NCBI RefSeq assembly: GCF_000344685.1
Contig: NW_006920411.1
Span: 1,452,623 to 1,516,622 of the forward strand
Origin: Gloeophyllum trabeum ATCC 11539
Lineage: Eukaryota > Basidiomycota > Agaricomycetes > Gloeophyllales > Gloeophyllaceae
Reading direction: 5' to 3'
DNA length: 64,000 nucleotides
Shown: in pieces, positions 1 to 12,288 of the stretch
Numbering within the stretch: the first letter of the stretch is position 1
Layout: every line of letters begins with the position of its first letter
Program-made: the position numbers and the translations under genes
The notes under the pieces: generated by a model
Told to the model about the DNA's origin: nothing
The model's input: only the letters and a program-made list of their open reading frames with translations
Database searches by the model: none

Positions 1-478
1 GAGATCGAGTCTCTGAGCATGATTTCGAGAGGATTCAGCGAGCTCAGGGAGGCTAATCCAGAGCTTGCATATAACGTTATTCTGGATGTGCTGTCTGGCA
101 TCAACGAGTAAGTGGCATTCTCTCTCCATCGCCTCGACTATGATGCTGACCTCGGGATGCAGCAACGCTTCTGTGCGACGACATATTCAGACAACTCGCA
201 GCCTCTTCCCGCACAAACGCATCATCCGTAAGAGTGAAATGACCAGCAAAGGTCTCGTCGTGACGGAGGAGGAGGAAGTCAACGGGCTTCCTGGAGATGC
301 TTCATCGAGCTCCGGTCACTCCGGCTCAGGGTATTCGCATGCGCCATCAGTGTCGTCTCGTAAGAGCGATGAACCCTCGTCACCGGTGCGCAAGTCGCCC
401 ATCGCGGAGCTGCTGTACATGCGATGGTTAGAGGGCTTAAAGATTAAATGGCCCAGTATGATGGGTGGCAGCAGTTGA
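1..478 (+). CDS. 3' end of an unrecognised gene (partial)
   Basis: The gene runs in from the left edge. Exon 1-107 is open from base 1 and ends at a GTAAGT donor; the intron 108-162 ends in GCAG; exon 163-478 rejoins in frame and stops with TGA at 476-478. About 105 C-terminal residues are visible. They start with a helical stretch (SLSMISRGFSELREANPEL...), then a basic patch (FPHKRIIRKSEM), an acidic run (TEEEEVN), a Ser-rich low-complexity linker and a final segment with LLYMRWLEGLKIKWPSMM. The order helix, disordered linker, short amphipathic end is typical of a large regulatory protein, but I do not recognise the family and give no function. Confidence 0.6.
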
Positions 479-3093
479 ATGTTGCCGCTCGATGGAGGGA
501 TGGGTCCCTAGCATTCCTCCCGGTGGCCTGTTCCGCCCTGCGATACTGACCCAGGAGATTCATGCGAACCGTCTCCCTCACGCTGTCATCGCCCACATAT
601 GTCGTCCCTCCCCGGTCTCTCACTTTACGGTTTGTCTTCCAGGACTTTGCCCAGGTACAATTTTTATTTATTGTTCAGCTCTTCGCATCGTGTTCGCTTT
701 CTTGCTTGCTTGCATTCCCTGCCTAATCACGCCGTCTTTGCGCCTTTCCTCGTCTCCCTTGTCCCGCCGTCGGTATGTTCTTCCGCGATGGCACTCCTTC
801 ATGGTTACTGGTATGTTTCTTGCACGTTACGCCTTGCATCTTCACGTCACGTCGATTGTTAATTTCATGACCCATTTATGACTACGACTATCTCGAGCTC
901 AAGTAGTGTCCTTTCGAGAACGAATGATTAGTTCTTGTAATATACATGATGATCAAGTCTGAGCGGGGTCATGTTCTGTGTACCATTTCATGAATAGGCG
1001 CTAGCCCCCTCAGAATTGGCGTCACTTGGGAGGTGATGGATAGCTGTAGCCTCTCAAGGCTGATCCAATTAACTCTGTTGGAATTTTTTGGCCGTGCAGA
1101 GAACGGTTGGCGTAGACCTTGACAGGCCTGGAGAAAATGACCAAGCTAGACCTGAGATCCCGCCGTCCAATCATCCCCGATTCGGCCGAGCAAGATATTC
1201 TGGAGAGCGTCAAAGCAAGAGGTTTTCGTGAGTCTGCGAGTCGGGCCGATGGCTTACGATATATTTGCAGGTGGATACGAGCGGCGCCAAAGGAAGACGT
1301 TGCGAGCGACTTGGGACGGAGAAAATCCTTGATGGTCGATCCTGGGCCAGAGCATTGGAAGGCCGGTGTCGGAGGGGCCTCGCGAGGGAAGACCCAGCAA
1401 GCCCGGGAGCGGTGTCGGGCATGTCGGGTGTACAACCTCTGGAATGAGCAGGTGCGGCGGCTATTAAGAACGTTGTAGTGCGAATGTCGCTATGAGGCCT
1501 CCCAATCAATCTGTACACAGTAACCTGCAAACAACCGAGTGTTAGTGGAAGGTATGAACGTAGTCTGGCTCCGACGTCAACGGGGGAAGCCCTCGTCCAA
1601 GATCCCAGTGGCTTCGACGGATCTGGTAGAACCGACCGAACGCACGGCGTGTGCATCGCGGGAAGGCGGGCGCGATGTGCGCTGGCCCTGCGATCTCGCT
1701 GCGGGCTGGGGTGCGCATCGATCTGGCGAAGACGGGAGAAGTCAGGGACGTAGTCAGGGTGTTTACCTGCGTTTATGGTTTGGGGCTTGGTACATGCAGG
1801 TGATCACGTGGGTTTACTTTGGTGAGCCCCTACTGCAGTGGGGTACCTGCACCGAGTACGAGTGCCTTGGGTACCTGAAATACAGATTGTCGGTGATGGG
1901 ACGGTGTACGAGGATGTGGTTCTCGTCGCAGAACCTGGTTCACGTGTCAGCGACGTCATGCCCTGAACTGAGACGGATTTGACAAGATCGTTTCCTCGGA
2001 ATTTGTCGATGCGCTAGGCCACAAACAGGCATTTGTAATGTTTTCTTCGTTCTTGCTGCCAGGGCAGAATTGTGGCCACTGGCATTGCGAAGCGAGTGGC
2101 CGGTGTTCATCCGGGGACATAGGCAGAGCCCGCGGGCCGATCGTTCAAACAGGCTTTGAATTGCAAGAAACTGAATTTGAAGTGAAAGAGCCAAGAGCCG
2201 CAGTGAGAGAGGGGCAGCCACGAAGCGGCGGTGCAGATCGGAGGAGGGATCTTTGCGCGAGGCAATCTGGGTTCGAATCCGTCCGATGCACACACCCGCC
2301 TGCGACTTTCCGCCGCTGCGATGCCAGCCGTGGATCGTTATGACGCCGCCTGGCGCTGATACGGTGGCACCCAGCGCAAAGTTGGGTCAGGCGTTGGCGG
2401 CGTTGGCAGCACGGCGCGTCGATGGACGGCGAGCGCTGCGAACTTGGTACAAGCAGGGCCAAACAAACATGATAATAAGCTTTTGCTCCGAGTATTACCC
2501 CCGAGCATTACACCGAGCGCAATATATATCCCTGGCTGTGGAAGGGGAGCATTAGCCTCTGCCTGACCACGGCATTTTCGAACCGCCCGGATACCTCCTG
2601 CCTCAGGCTGCGGTATATGCTCGACAAAGGAAAGGCGACGGCGCATGACCATACTCAGCCAGACCTTGCGCTTGCCAGCGATGCACGCCCGTCATCCGTG
2701 CACGTCGGCGACAGCCCTGCCGCGGACGATCATCACACGCCGCCCCAGTCTGATCCTCGACCCCGACAGCCGACGCAGGGCGTGCTCGCATCGCCCGTCG
2801 ACGCCCATCGAGTGTCGACGACGCTAGCGCCGCGCACTGGCAGGGACGCAGCGGGCTCGCGGACAGGGGCTCCGGAGCGCAGCGCTGACGGGGGCGACGG
2901 CGGAGACAGCGACAGGCAAGGTGCGATCAGAGACGAGCGAGGTGATTTGCCCGCCGATGCAGAGCACGCGCAGACGCGATCTGGGCCGGGATCGGACACT
3001 GCTGTCTGTTCTTCCGCGTCTATTCGCCCTCGCATTCAAAGTCCTTGCAATGCGTCCCGCCACCCCCCTGCGCTCTCTGCTCCCGTCCTCCTC
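479..3093. other. intergenic stretch, no supported gene
   Basis: Short open frames occur on both strands (for example 1119-1478 and 1539-1982 plus, 1940-2293 minus). They overlap each other, show no recognisable domain and do not join through good splice sites. The last 480 bases (2617-3093) are open in frame with the LON-RING gene but are low-complexity in all frames and look like 5' untranslated sequence or promoter. An AT-rich ATATATAT tract lies near 2521. I see nothing else. Confidence 0.5.
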
Positions 3094-5471
3094 ATGCCTC
3101 GCCACCTGCGCCCCCTGCTTTATTGCCACTGCTGCCGCCCGCCCAGCCCCATCGTCGCCCCGACCACCCTCCACTGCGGCCACACCGTCTGCGCAGACCA
3201 TGTGCGCTCGGACGGCTCGCCACCCTCTTCGTCTTCGGCGCCAGCAGCCCTCCCGCTGCTGCCCACCTGCCCCCTGCCATCCTGTTCCCGTCCATCCACC
3301 CACCAGAGTCCAGCCGCATTCACTATTCCACCGACCTCCAGGGTGGTCTACCGACCGGCACCCTCTATTTCAGACCCCCCTCCCCTTACGACTGTCGCAA
3401 TCAAAGTACCAGACCCGAAGGTCGACGTCGTGGTAAGTAAAGTGATAGACTTGGTCGAGCGGATGGACAAGCTAGCAGAGGAGGGCGAGGACGAGTTTGT
3501 CCCGACTAGAGATGCCGAGGACGCCAGTGATCGGGAGGATGCCAGCGACCAGGACGAGGGTGACCGTGAGCCCGAGGAACAAGAGGTGGCGCCGCCAGAG
3601 GTACAGAGACCTCTTCGCAGCACCGAGCCAGAGGCGTCTACCAGCAGAACTCGGGAGCGTTCGCGCTCGTCTTCTCGCTCCCGACCATCACAACGCCCGA
3701 GGAAACGTAGGCGTCATCTCCATCTCCCCGACCCCCAGGCACAGCAGCGCGCCAACGTTCCCGGGCCTTCTTCCCTGGGCGCAGGGGGCGACTCTAGCCC
3801 CGAGTCGCTTAGTGCAAAGCTCGAGAAGGAACTCATGGGTGAGCTGACGTGCGAGATTTGCTACATGCTCTTGCATCAGCCCGTCACAACACCTTGTCAG
3901 CATGTATGTGGTCCTCTGGCTCTACGCCTTCCACGTTTTATTGAACGTTCCGGGTACCTTGGTATAGACGTTTTGCGCCAAGTGTCTGCAGCGTTCGCTG
4001 GATCACAGCAACGCCTGTCCACTGTGCAGACAGGATTTGCCTAGTTTCTCCTATTTTCAAGACCACCCGTACAATCAAGTCTTGCTTGCCATCAGTTCGT
4101 CTTCTTCCTCCAATATGATGCCCGAATAGGACCCTCCCACTCTAATGCTAACAAATTCCGCACAGTCCTCAAAGCCTTCCCCGAGACATACGCGGAACGG
4201 CGCCGGTCGATCGAAGAGGAGGAGAAAGCCGCGAGGCTGGATACGCCCTTATTTGTCTGCCAGCTCTCCTTTCCTGGCATGCCCACCCTTCTCCACATCT
4301 TTGAGCCACGGTGCGTGTAGTCTACTGGGTATAACCTCTTCTCTTACACACGGCGTGCCATAGCTATCGTTTAATGCTGCGGCGATGTTTATCCTCGCCT
4401 ACGCCGCTCTTCGGCATGATCATGCCCCCCAGGTCGTCATCGATCGCCGGCCAGACGGAGTACGGTACAATGCTGGAGATCCGAAGCGTGCAGATGCTGG
4501 CCGATGGGAGGAGCATGGTAGAGACCTGGGGCGTCTGGCGGTTCAGGATCCTGGAAAGAGCCATCGTGGACGGGTATCTCGTGGGGCGGATTGAGAGGTA
4601 GGCTAGATTGGCTTTGCTCATGTGAAAAATGCTTAACCTCGGCAATAGGATAGATGACTTTGCGGAAGAGCTGGACGACGTGGACAGTGTCGAATTGAGT
4701 GTTTTCGCGGATTCGAATTCTTCGACGTCGACGCCTTCTCTTGGCGCGCTTCTCCCCCCTCCAATGAGTGTCCCGAGCACCTCGGCGCCGTCCCGCCCAC
4801 CTTCGCCTACAAATGCGGAGTTGGTGGCTATCTGTCATGGCTTTCTGGACCAATTGAGGCATGGCACGGCGCCCTGGGTTGTGCAGAGGTTGAATAACAC
4901 CTATGGGCCTATGCCCACCACCGCCAGCGAGTTCAGCTTCTGGATGGCTCTGGTGCGTTCAATTGTACTCCTGGGTTGTACGAGGAGCCGTATAGTAGTA
5001 ATTTAACTAACGCGTATATCACTTCGGGTAGGTTCTACCCATCGACGAGCACGAAAAGGCGAAACTACTCCCCATCCGCTCGCCCAGGCTGCGCCTGCGG
5101 CTCGTCGTGCACTGGATAGAGCAGTTGAACAGCAATTGGTACGCAGGGCCTTTCCATATTTCCTTCATCTCTCTCTTCATGTTCGTCAACAACCCGCTTT
5201 ATTATCTTATCGGGCAGACCATCCGCCTCCTATCCGCGCTCTTCACGTTGTTGTCATCACCCCCTACCTGCCCGTTCTCTTCTTCTGTTGCTACACACGG
5301 TTCTTTCACTTCTATTTCGGTCGCGCGGAGGGATCGGCGATTTTGGTTTTGGGTTTTTCTTGTGCTTTCGGTCGTGGTGCTTTGTGGATCTTTTGTTTAC
5401 GAATATTTCTTTGCGCGGGGTGCATCGGCGGTTTTATTAGGTGGTTCTCGAGTGGGTGTGTGATATTGTGA
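3094..5471 (+). CDS. RING-finger E3 ubiquitin ligase with C-terminal LON substrate-binding domain (LONRF type)
   Basis: Seven exons (3094-3903, 3968-4094, 4166-4310, 4364-4597, 4649-4952, 5032-5138, 5441-5471) give 585 residues. Near the N-terminus is a half zinc finger (CHCC, then CGHTVCADH). A Ser/Pro and acidic disordered region follows, with RS-rich repeats. A complete C3HC4 RING sits at about residues 253-300 (CEIC, CQHTFCAKC, CPLC). From about 335 to the end is a LON-type domain finishing in WWFSSGC, the usual end of this family. By family knowledge it is a cytosolic or nuclear E3 ligase whose substrates are unknown. The start at 3094 was chosen because the zinc-finger N-terminus begins there; an in-frame upstream start at 2617 would add about 160 low-complexity residues. 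The last intron (302 nt) is unusually long and is listed separately. Confidence 0.88.
5139..5440 (+). other. 302-nt last intron of the LON-RING gene, open in frame and hydrophobic
   Basis: Splicing at GTACGC/TATTAG restores the expected WWFSSGC end. If the intron is kept, the upstream frame continues without a stop to 5463 (about 108 extra codons) and ends with a strongly hydrophobic segment (FWFWVFLVLSVVVLCGSF) long enough to span a membrane. This is seen in the sequence; that a retained-intron protein exists is inference. Confidence 0.5.
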
Positions 5472-8400
5472 TTGGACCCGCCGGCGGACTACTAGCGGCT
5501 TTCAACTCCACGCGTGGACACCGCGGACATCGAGGCGACCAGGGAGGGGGTTTGCTTTTCTGGTATGGGTCTGGGCAGGGTTTTTGGAAGGAGGGTTCTC
5601 GTCCCTCTCGCGTTGGACTTGTGCATGGGAATTAATGCTATCTATATCTTATTTGTTGTTATGGGGTTTTGGCTTCCTACGTCGTATAATGAGGGATTGG
5701 CACGTATCGTCTCCTGTTGTATCATCGCATATTCTTCACTGGATAATCATCTCTTGTCGGTTGTTGCATTCATCATTACCATGGCATGTCTCGGTATCGG
5801 TACTTTTGTAATTTGCCGCATTTTAATTATCACGCATACACGGGGTTTGATTTGTGGCTTGCGGTGGCGGACTCGGACTCGGATATTTGCGGGTTCTGGC
5901 AGACTTGTGTTGTGTCAATAACCGCCGTCCCCATCAGTATCAAGTTATGTTCTTCGTATCCAGCGAATGTATCTTGTCCTCTCTGGTATTATTGACGTCG
6001 CATGCAGCCTAATATCGGATGTCTTGACACGGCTATTCTTGTTCGCAGCGCATCAGTCCGGAAACGGCGCAGTGATATTCCGCAATATTGAGTCCGAGGT
6101 CTATGGTGTCCAGCCTGAATTAGATGTCATTGACCGTAAATTTATACACCAGCAGTAACGGATGCCCTCGCTGCGGAGGTCCTCCCGGGCCTATCGCGAG
6201 GCAATGTCATGATATTGACATGCGGCTTACAGCAGAATTCGCCGCTCAGACACCCTACCGAGTAGACCCCGCTCGGAGCCATGACGCGCCAAGGACTCCT
6301 CGACCAGGCTGATTAGAACACGACAATAGAGGAGCCAAGGTGGAGAAACTCTATCGAGAAGGTATGCTGCGGCGTGCGCAAAGAGTACAACTTGTACGAG
6401 AGTTCTGTACTGTTTCGTCGATGGCTGTAAGCTTTGGCTCCCCGCGTCCCTCGCCATCGCCGTTGCATCCACTGGCACCTCGGAAAGGGGGGCGGGCGGT
6501 GGGTATAGACTGACGTGAGCGTCTAATGACTGCCGGCAGTATGTGCGGCGACTGACGAACGTCCAGCTCTTCGGACTCGGATGTGCTCATTCAACTCATT
6601 TCTACGAGCCCCACTTCAATTGATGTACGTTATGACTGTGGCAGAGATATGAGCTGTAAGTTCTCATGCTCGCAAGTATATCCATATAACGCTAATTCGA
6701 CCGCTTTGGAAGCGCGAAAATCACGGTGCATCAATGCCGCCTGGCAGTCCATTTTATTTTACTCCGTCTTTCCGCTACTCCCAATGATCGCGAGCGCCGC
6801 TACATAACGACCACTAGTAGTGCCGTGACCTTGCAGATCATCTGCCGTGCGTCGCGCTCGGCGACGTTGCTTGAATACGCGTAGATCGAAGTCAGCATTA
6901 TGGTAGGTTCTTACTTTATTAACCAATAAGCTCAAGCACCAAGATCTGTCCCTTGATCTAGAAGACGCCAGTTAGGCACTGAAAGCGCTCGACGAGTCAG
7001 TCAAGTGTATTCCTTCATTGAGGCTTCCTCGGATGCGGGTGTGGGTACGCCACCAGCGATAGAAGCCCGGCCTTGAAGGACCTTCCATTCACCGAGCGGC
7101 AATGGATCTTACTTCCCTTTGATACCCGATCGAGTTCTCCTGGGGGATCTCTACCGTCTACGCGTTATATTCTCAAAAGGGTACGCTGCATGCCTTCCAG
7201 ACAATGCCAGTGTCCTTGATTTGATCGGCCTTTTCGGTCTGTCCGCATAACGGCCTTGCTTTTACCTGGTGTTCAAAACAAGCAAGGCTGAGCACAGAAT
7301 TCTAATGTGCTGGCCTGCTTATCAAGATTATAGCCGTATTTCTGCAACATTATATGGCATACCTCTCCGTCGCGATGGATACCGACCCTTATTGCGAGCG
7401 CAACTCCCATTTCCGCAGATACGTTAATTTACTGTCTCCGTGCGGCCACCGACTAATTAGTCCTATCTTCTGACCGGGGATGAGCGTGATCCATCCCAGC
7501 CAGCGTAGTACGGAGCTGAGGAAATTCTGTATGAAATCCAGAGGTCCCTCGTTAGCGCTTCGCTGCTATCTTTGTCGTTTCTGTCTGTGGCATCAGGACT
7601 CTGCCTTTGAAGATTGAATGACAGAGAGCTCGGGACGAATGCAACGAGACCGTCGAGGAGCCCGCAGCCCCGGCTGGTTTTGCATAAGTCGTGGAGGTGA
7701 GTGAGATCACTGAGCTCTCCGATACGTAGGGCCGTCAAGAGCAGTAATATCAATTCTTCCAGCCTGGGGACTTAAGACAATATCGAAAATAGTGAAGGCG
7801 TGCGGTATGTATTTACAGGTGGATGTTCGTGTAGACTTGGTTCAACTCTTTCGGGAACCATATGCGGTCGTAAAGTAGCAGTGTGTTTTCGGCGCCAGGA
7901 ACTGTCACGGCCCGATTGCATTATCGAACATGACTGTGGACGTGGGCTGCGCGTCGTCCAGAACGTCAGCCAGCGGGACATTTCTAACGGTCTTTGACAC
8001 GCTTGCTAACATGATGTCAGGCATTGCAGGTTGATGCGGACCCAGGAGTATCTCCCATCGGCACGTCAAACTCATCGACTTGTGATGTCTTTGCGCTCAC
8101 CATTCGACGCTTGTTCGATCCTATCTATCCTTCTAAACGCCACGATCTCTTTGGCTTCCCTACGCAATCTCTGGCTTGATCTGAAACGTCATTAACGTTC
8201 AAGACGACCCTGGGTAACACCCGGGATTCGACGATGAGTCCCTCCTCCTTGCACGGGTCTTAGGGCGGTGCGACTACATCAATATCCTGATGCTGCTTCT
8301 TCGGGACTTCAGATCCCTCGATGCCGAGACACAAGCTGGGACAAATCGGGTATGCATTCTTGACAACTGCATGCCCCGGAGAGTTTACGCATAGAATCAT

Positions 8401-8990
8401 ACCTCGCCCGGGGCCGAATGCCAGTGAGGCAGGACTTACGCCCGTGGTTGCAGTCACTGCACAAGTAGCAGTTGGTGACAGGTTTCAACAACGTTTAATT
8501 GCGCACGGTAACTCGACCGACTAAAATCAAGGGTGACTCTTTTCAGACCCGGTAAATGGCCAAGACCCGGAATCATCTGTGGCCGACTGACCCGTTCTCA
8601 ATAGCTGCATCATGCAGCGACTAGTATCACTACAGAAATGGGGAGTATTGCTGATGCCATGAAAAAGTTGGAGACAGGCGAAGCCTGCTACAAGGTTCGG
8701 TAGGGAGGGCAGATATCTGGTCAGTTCTGTCGACAAGGGGGAGGGGTCCACACAATATTCAAGATGCACCAGATGTTCCAGGAAATCCACAATATTTCTT
8801 GTCTCTTCTACCGTAGTACTTGTAACTGCTCATGCACTAGTCACCAAGTACGCAGTATTTGAACCCTATGTGGCCTGAGCGAGTTATGACCGAGACCCGC
8901 CACATATTCCCAAAATGGGCATTATCATAACGGTATCGTGACATTTGTCACACCTCTCTTCCGTTGAACCTCCTTCCTACGAAAGGCGCT
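5472..8990. other. 3.5-kb gene-poor region, possibly decayed
   Basis: No model with a recognisable domain could be built on either strand. The most protein-like trace is on the minus strand at roughly 7700-8030, where one frame reads with normal codon use but contains two in-frame stops (segments NVPLADVLDDAQPTSTVMF and QFLAPKTHCYFTTAYGSR). A second is 8527-8790 minus (87 codons, starts MDFLEHLVHLEYC). Both could be remnants of a lost gene. No terminal repeats or transposase motifs were seen. Confidence 0.4.
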
Positions 8991-9799
8991 ATGGCCAAGG
9001 ATAAGTCAGAAAAGAAGGACAAAAAGAGGAGGGAAAGCAAAGGGGGCGAAGTGGAGGCGGACGTGGCAGTGACGAGCATGCAGGATGTGGAGATGACGCC
9101 GGTTGATGCGGATTCGGTGAAGGTGAGTTATTGCTCGGAGCTGTAGTTAATAGAGGAGGGTTGATATATGGCCTGACTGTGCGTCTCTTAGGTGAAGAAG
9201 AAGTCTAAGAAGGATGAAGATGAAGTGGTCATTCCACTGGACGAGTTATCACCCATAGCCAGGCCACTGGCGCAGAAGAAGCTGCTCAAAAAACTGCACA
9301 AGACGATCAAGCGAGGTATGTGCGCCGAGATCCTCACTTAAACGACATCTAACAACGCAGTCCATCCCTCTTAGCGTCTAAGCAACGGCAGGTCAAGCGA
9401 GGCGTGAAGGAAGTCGTGAAGGGCATCCGTAAGGGCGAGAGAGGGTTCGTCTGCCTATCCGATGCGAACGTACAGCCAACGTGCTGACTTTTCCGTATGC
9501 ACAGGTTACTCGTGCTTGCTGCTGACATCACCCCCATCGACATCATATCACACCTACCCGTTCTTAGTGAAGATGCGCAGATACCCTACGTCTTCGTACC
9601 CTCAAAAGAAGAGCTAGGCCATTCCAGTTCGACAAAGCGACCGACAAGTTGTGTCATGGTGTGTCCGGACCAGAAGAAGAAGGTCAAGCGGAAGGAGGGC
9701 GAGGACGCGAAGGAGAAGGAGGTCGAGGATTATAAGGAGCTGTATGAGGAGTGCCTGAAGGAGGTGCAAAAGATGGATACGCAGGTTGCTTTCCAGTGA
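8991..9799 (+). CDS. NHP2: H/ACA ribonucleoprotein subunit 2 (L7Ae family)
   Basis: Four exons (8991-9122, 9192-9315, 9375-9444, 9505-9799) give 206 residues. A Lys-rich acidic N-terminal tail of about 70 residues precedes the L7Ae/L30e fold: PLAQKKLLKKLHKTIKRA, GVKEVVKGIRKGERGLLVL, AADITPIDIISHLPVL, then YVFVPSKEELG and TKRPTSCVMV. These match the RNA-binding core of Nhp2, which binds kink-turn-like H/ACA snoRNAs in the nucleolus and is needed for rRNA pseudouridylation. The start at 8991 is the first ATG of the exon. The N-terminal tail is longer than in yeast Nhp2 (about 156 residues), and the C-terminus carries an extra Lys/Glu-rich helix. It lies 306 bases upstream of BFR1 on the same strand. 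Confidence 0.92.
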
Positions 9800-10105
9800 C
9801 GTGTTTCAGTTTCTTTTCTGCTGTTTGACTAGGTTCCCTCTGTATACTTATCGTAATATCCACGCGCCTCGTCTGCTGTCGGAGGATATGCGTACAACAT
9901 GAAGCGAACCAATGGCGGAAATTGTAAATACGGAAAACATACGTTCCCCGACAAGTGACCAAGGCAGCAACGATCGGCTCAGGAAAGCCGTGGCTGGTTC
10001 TCACGTTCTGTATTTATTGCTGGCAGCTCTTACGGCCGGGTGCAGAATCCCAGTTCCACGTCCTCCGTTCCCTTGCTGCATTCCACTCCTTAGTTGACCT
10101 CCTAG
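9800..10105 (+). promoter_or_regulatory. NHP2 3' region and BFR1 promoter
   Basis: The 306-base spacer between two same-strand genes must hold the NHP2 3' end and the BFR1 promoter. The only possible TATA-like stretch is a weak TATTTATT at about 10011. No open frame of note. Confidence 0.3.
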
Positions 10106-11936
10106 ATGGCCCCCAAGACTAAGTCTACCCCTGCAAACGGAGCCGCCGCAAAAGGCAAGCCTGCAAAGGCTACTCCCTCTACGAGCGGTACATCCACCCC
10201 GGTCCCCAAGGCAGACGATGTGCAGGAAGCAATCAAGGGTCCTGCGACTGGTTCTGGGAGACCGGACAAGGCTGCGTATGATGCCGAGCAAGCACAATTG
10301 AAGGCTCAAATTGACGCTACGCAGGCTAAGCTTGTGCGTACAGAACTCGTCTCACTGGTCTGCGCGTTTCCTCATTCCTTCGGGGCTATACTGTAGAACG
10401 CTGTCAGGGATAAAATCAATTTAGCTACCAAGCCCAACTCTGCGAATGACAAGCGTTCCCAGTTGCGCGCAGAGCTGGACAGCATCCGGAATCAGCAAGG
10501 GGGGAATAAGGCTGCTCGGGGAAAGGTGCTGGATCAGCTGAAGGCGCTTCAGGATGGTATCCAGAAAAAGGTACGCTCCATCAGCATATCTTCAAAATTT
10601 TGGTGTTCATATTTTACGTCGCTTCAGGTCAAAGACCTCCAGGCTGCCAAGGCAAAGGTGCCGTTTAAGACGGTCCCTGAGCTTGACGCTCACATCAAGT
10701 ACGTGACCGACCCAGAGTTAAATGGAATTCTTCTCATACCCTAGAAGGAACCTAGAGAAGCAAGTTGAATCCGGCAACTTGAAGTTGGCGGACGAGAAGC
10801 GGACGCTGCAGGAAATCAGCCAGCTGAAGCGCGCCCGACGTACTGTGGAAGGCTTCGAAGAGCAGCAGAAGTCTATCGATGCCGACCGGGCTGCTGCAGA
10901 GGAGCTCCGCAAACAGCTTGATGACCCTGAAGCCAAAGCCATCTCGGAGCGATTCGACGCCATCAAGGCAGAACTTGATGAGCTGAAGAAAGAGGGTGAC
11001 GAGGCCTACGCCAACCGCAGTAAGCTCATGGACGAGCGCAGCGCTATCCAAGCCGAGCTCGACACCCTATATGCTAAGAAGCGCGAGTCGGCACAACAGT
11101 ATCGGGAGGCCAACGACCGGTACTGGCAAAAGGTCAACGAGGACCGTGCGAGACGTGCGGAGAGGGCACGTGCGCAACGCGCTGCGGAGGAGGAGGAAAA
11201 GAAGCAGAAGATCGCGGAGCGTCTTCGCGAGGAGGCTGCCGTCCCTGCTTTCCAGACCCAGATCGAGGACTGCCAGACGCTCATCGACTATTTTTCTGGA
11301 AAGTCCACGACCGCCGCCTTGTCTACAGCTTCGCTCCCGGCCAAGGAGGAAGTTGCGGGTGTGCCCAAGCTGGAGCTCCGGAAGGTGGAGGCCGGTGCTC
11401 AGGATGGCTTGGTAGCCCGGAAAAAGAAGGGTGAGGACGAGGATGCATACTTCGTCGGTGGTAAGAAGGGCAAGGGCAAGAAGGGCGGCGCTAAGCCCAA
11501 GACAAATGGTACTGAAGAAGCCAACGGAACGCCTAGCTCGCAGTTCCAGCTCCCCTTCGCCACTCTCACGGCTCTCCTTCAACTGTCAATACCTCCCCCA
11601 TCGTCAGCTGCGGAGGTGCCTCGTGTCATTGAAGACCTCAAAACGAAAAAGGCTTGGTTCGAGGCCAACCAGAACCGAGTTACTGCCGAAAACATTGCGA
11701 AAGCCGAAGCTGAGATCCAGCGGCTTACGGGTAAGAGCAAGAGCACGTCAACTGAGGCGGACGTGGAGGTCACCCCTCCGAACGGTGGAGGGGAGGAACC
11801 CCCCGAGCCAGCCCCGACACCCAAGGTGACTGATGCAACATCTGTTGCTGTGCCGAGTGACGAGGTGGTTGACAAGCTCGAGAGCGTGCAGGAGGATCAA
11901 GTGGAAGCCCAGGCTCCTGAAGAACCGCAGGAGTAG
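10106..11936 (+). CDS. BFR1: BFR1-like coiled-coil protein (nuclear segregation / mRNP-associated)
   Basis: Four exons (10106-10333, 10397-10570, 10628-10698, 10745-11936) give 554 residues. The third intron is only 46 nt. After an Ala/Lys/Pro-rich N-terminus the protein is almost entirely charged coiled coil: NAVRDKIN, LRAELDSIRNQQGG, LEKQVESGNLKLADEKRTL and EISQLKRARRTVEGFEEQQ are the conserved Bfr1 signature. Then comes a long RxxRAERARAQRAAEEEE helix. A Lys/Gly-rich patch (KKGKGKKGG) and a Pro/Glu-rich tail end it. In yeast, Bfr1 associates with polysomal mRNPs at the ER and affects secretion and ploidy. The assignment rests on the overall pattern and signature blocks. Confidence 0.85.
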
Positions 11937-12288
11937 CGAACGTTCTTACCTCACGATATGTATCTATCTCGCACATATATCTCAGACACCACTCATTCGT
12001 TCGACGCAATTTACATTTTTCATCGCCGCAATATTCTTAGTATGAGCAATAATTATGGTATATACGGATAGTCCACTTCTCGTGTCCATCGAACAAAATA
12101 TACAGCAAGGAGCGGCAGGATCAGGGACCACGGAGAGCAGACGCAATACAGTTTTCACTGAGACAAGTAGGCAAGCAACTAAGCACAAGGAAATTAGATG
12201 GGAATAATATAGACTTGAAGCGTGTAAGTTAGTGTATCCAACTTCCCAATAACTAGAAGAAGAAAAGACAGCCAGAGCGGCTGATGTA
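11937..12288. other. convergent 3' ends of BFR1 and the RFX gene
   Basis: 352 bases between tail-to-tail genes. AT-richer than the coding sequence, with TATGTATCTATC and AATATTC runs usable as 3'-end signals. No gene seen. Confidence 0.4.

Noticed and set aside
2240..2300. GGTTCGAATCC at about 2270, the usual tRNA T-loop sequence
   Set aside because: The flanking bases do not form a T stem and no matching A box or acceptor stem lies 45-90 bases upstream, so it is not a tRNA gene.
2617..3093. In-frame upstream extension of the LON-RING protein by about 160 residues
   Set aside because: The added part is low-complexity in every frame and lacks similarity to the family N-terminus; the zinc finger begins right after the ATG at 3094.
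4364..4780. Long minus-strand open frame opposite the LON domain
   Set aside because: It is a shadow of the spliced plus-strand exons, which carry the recognisable domain.
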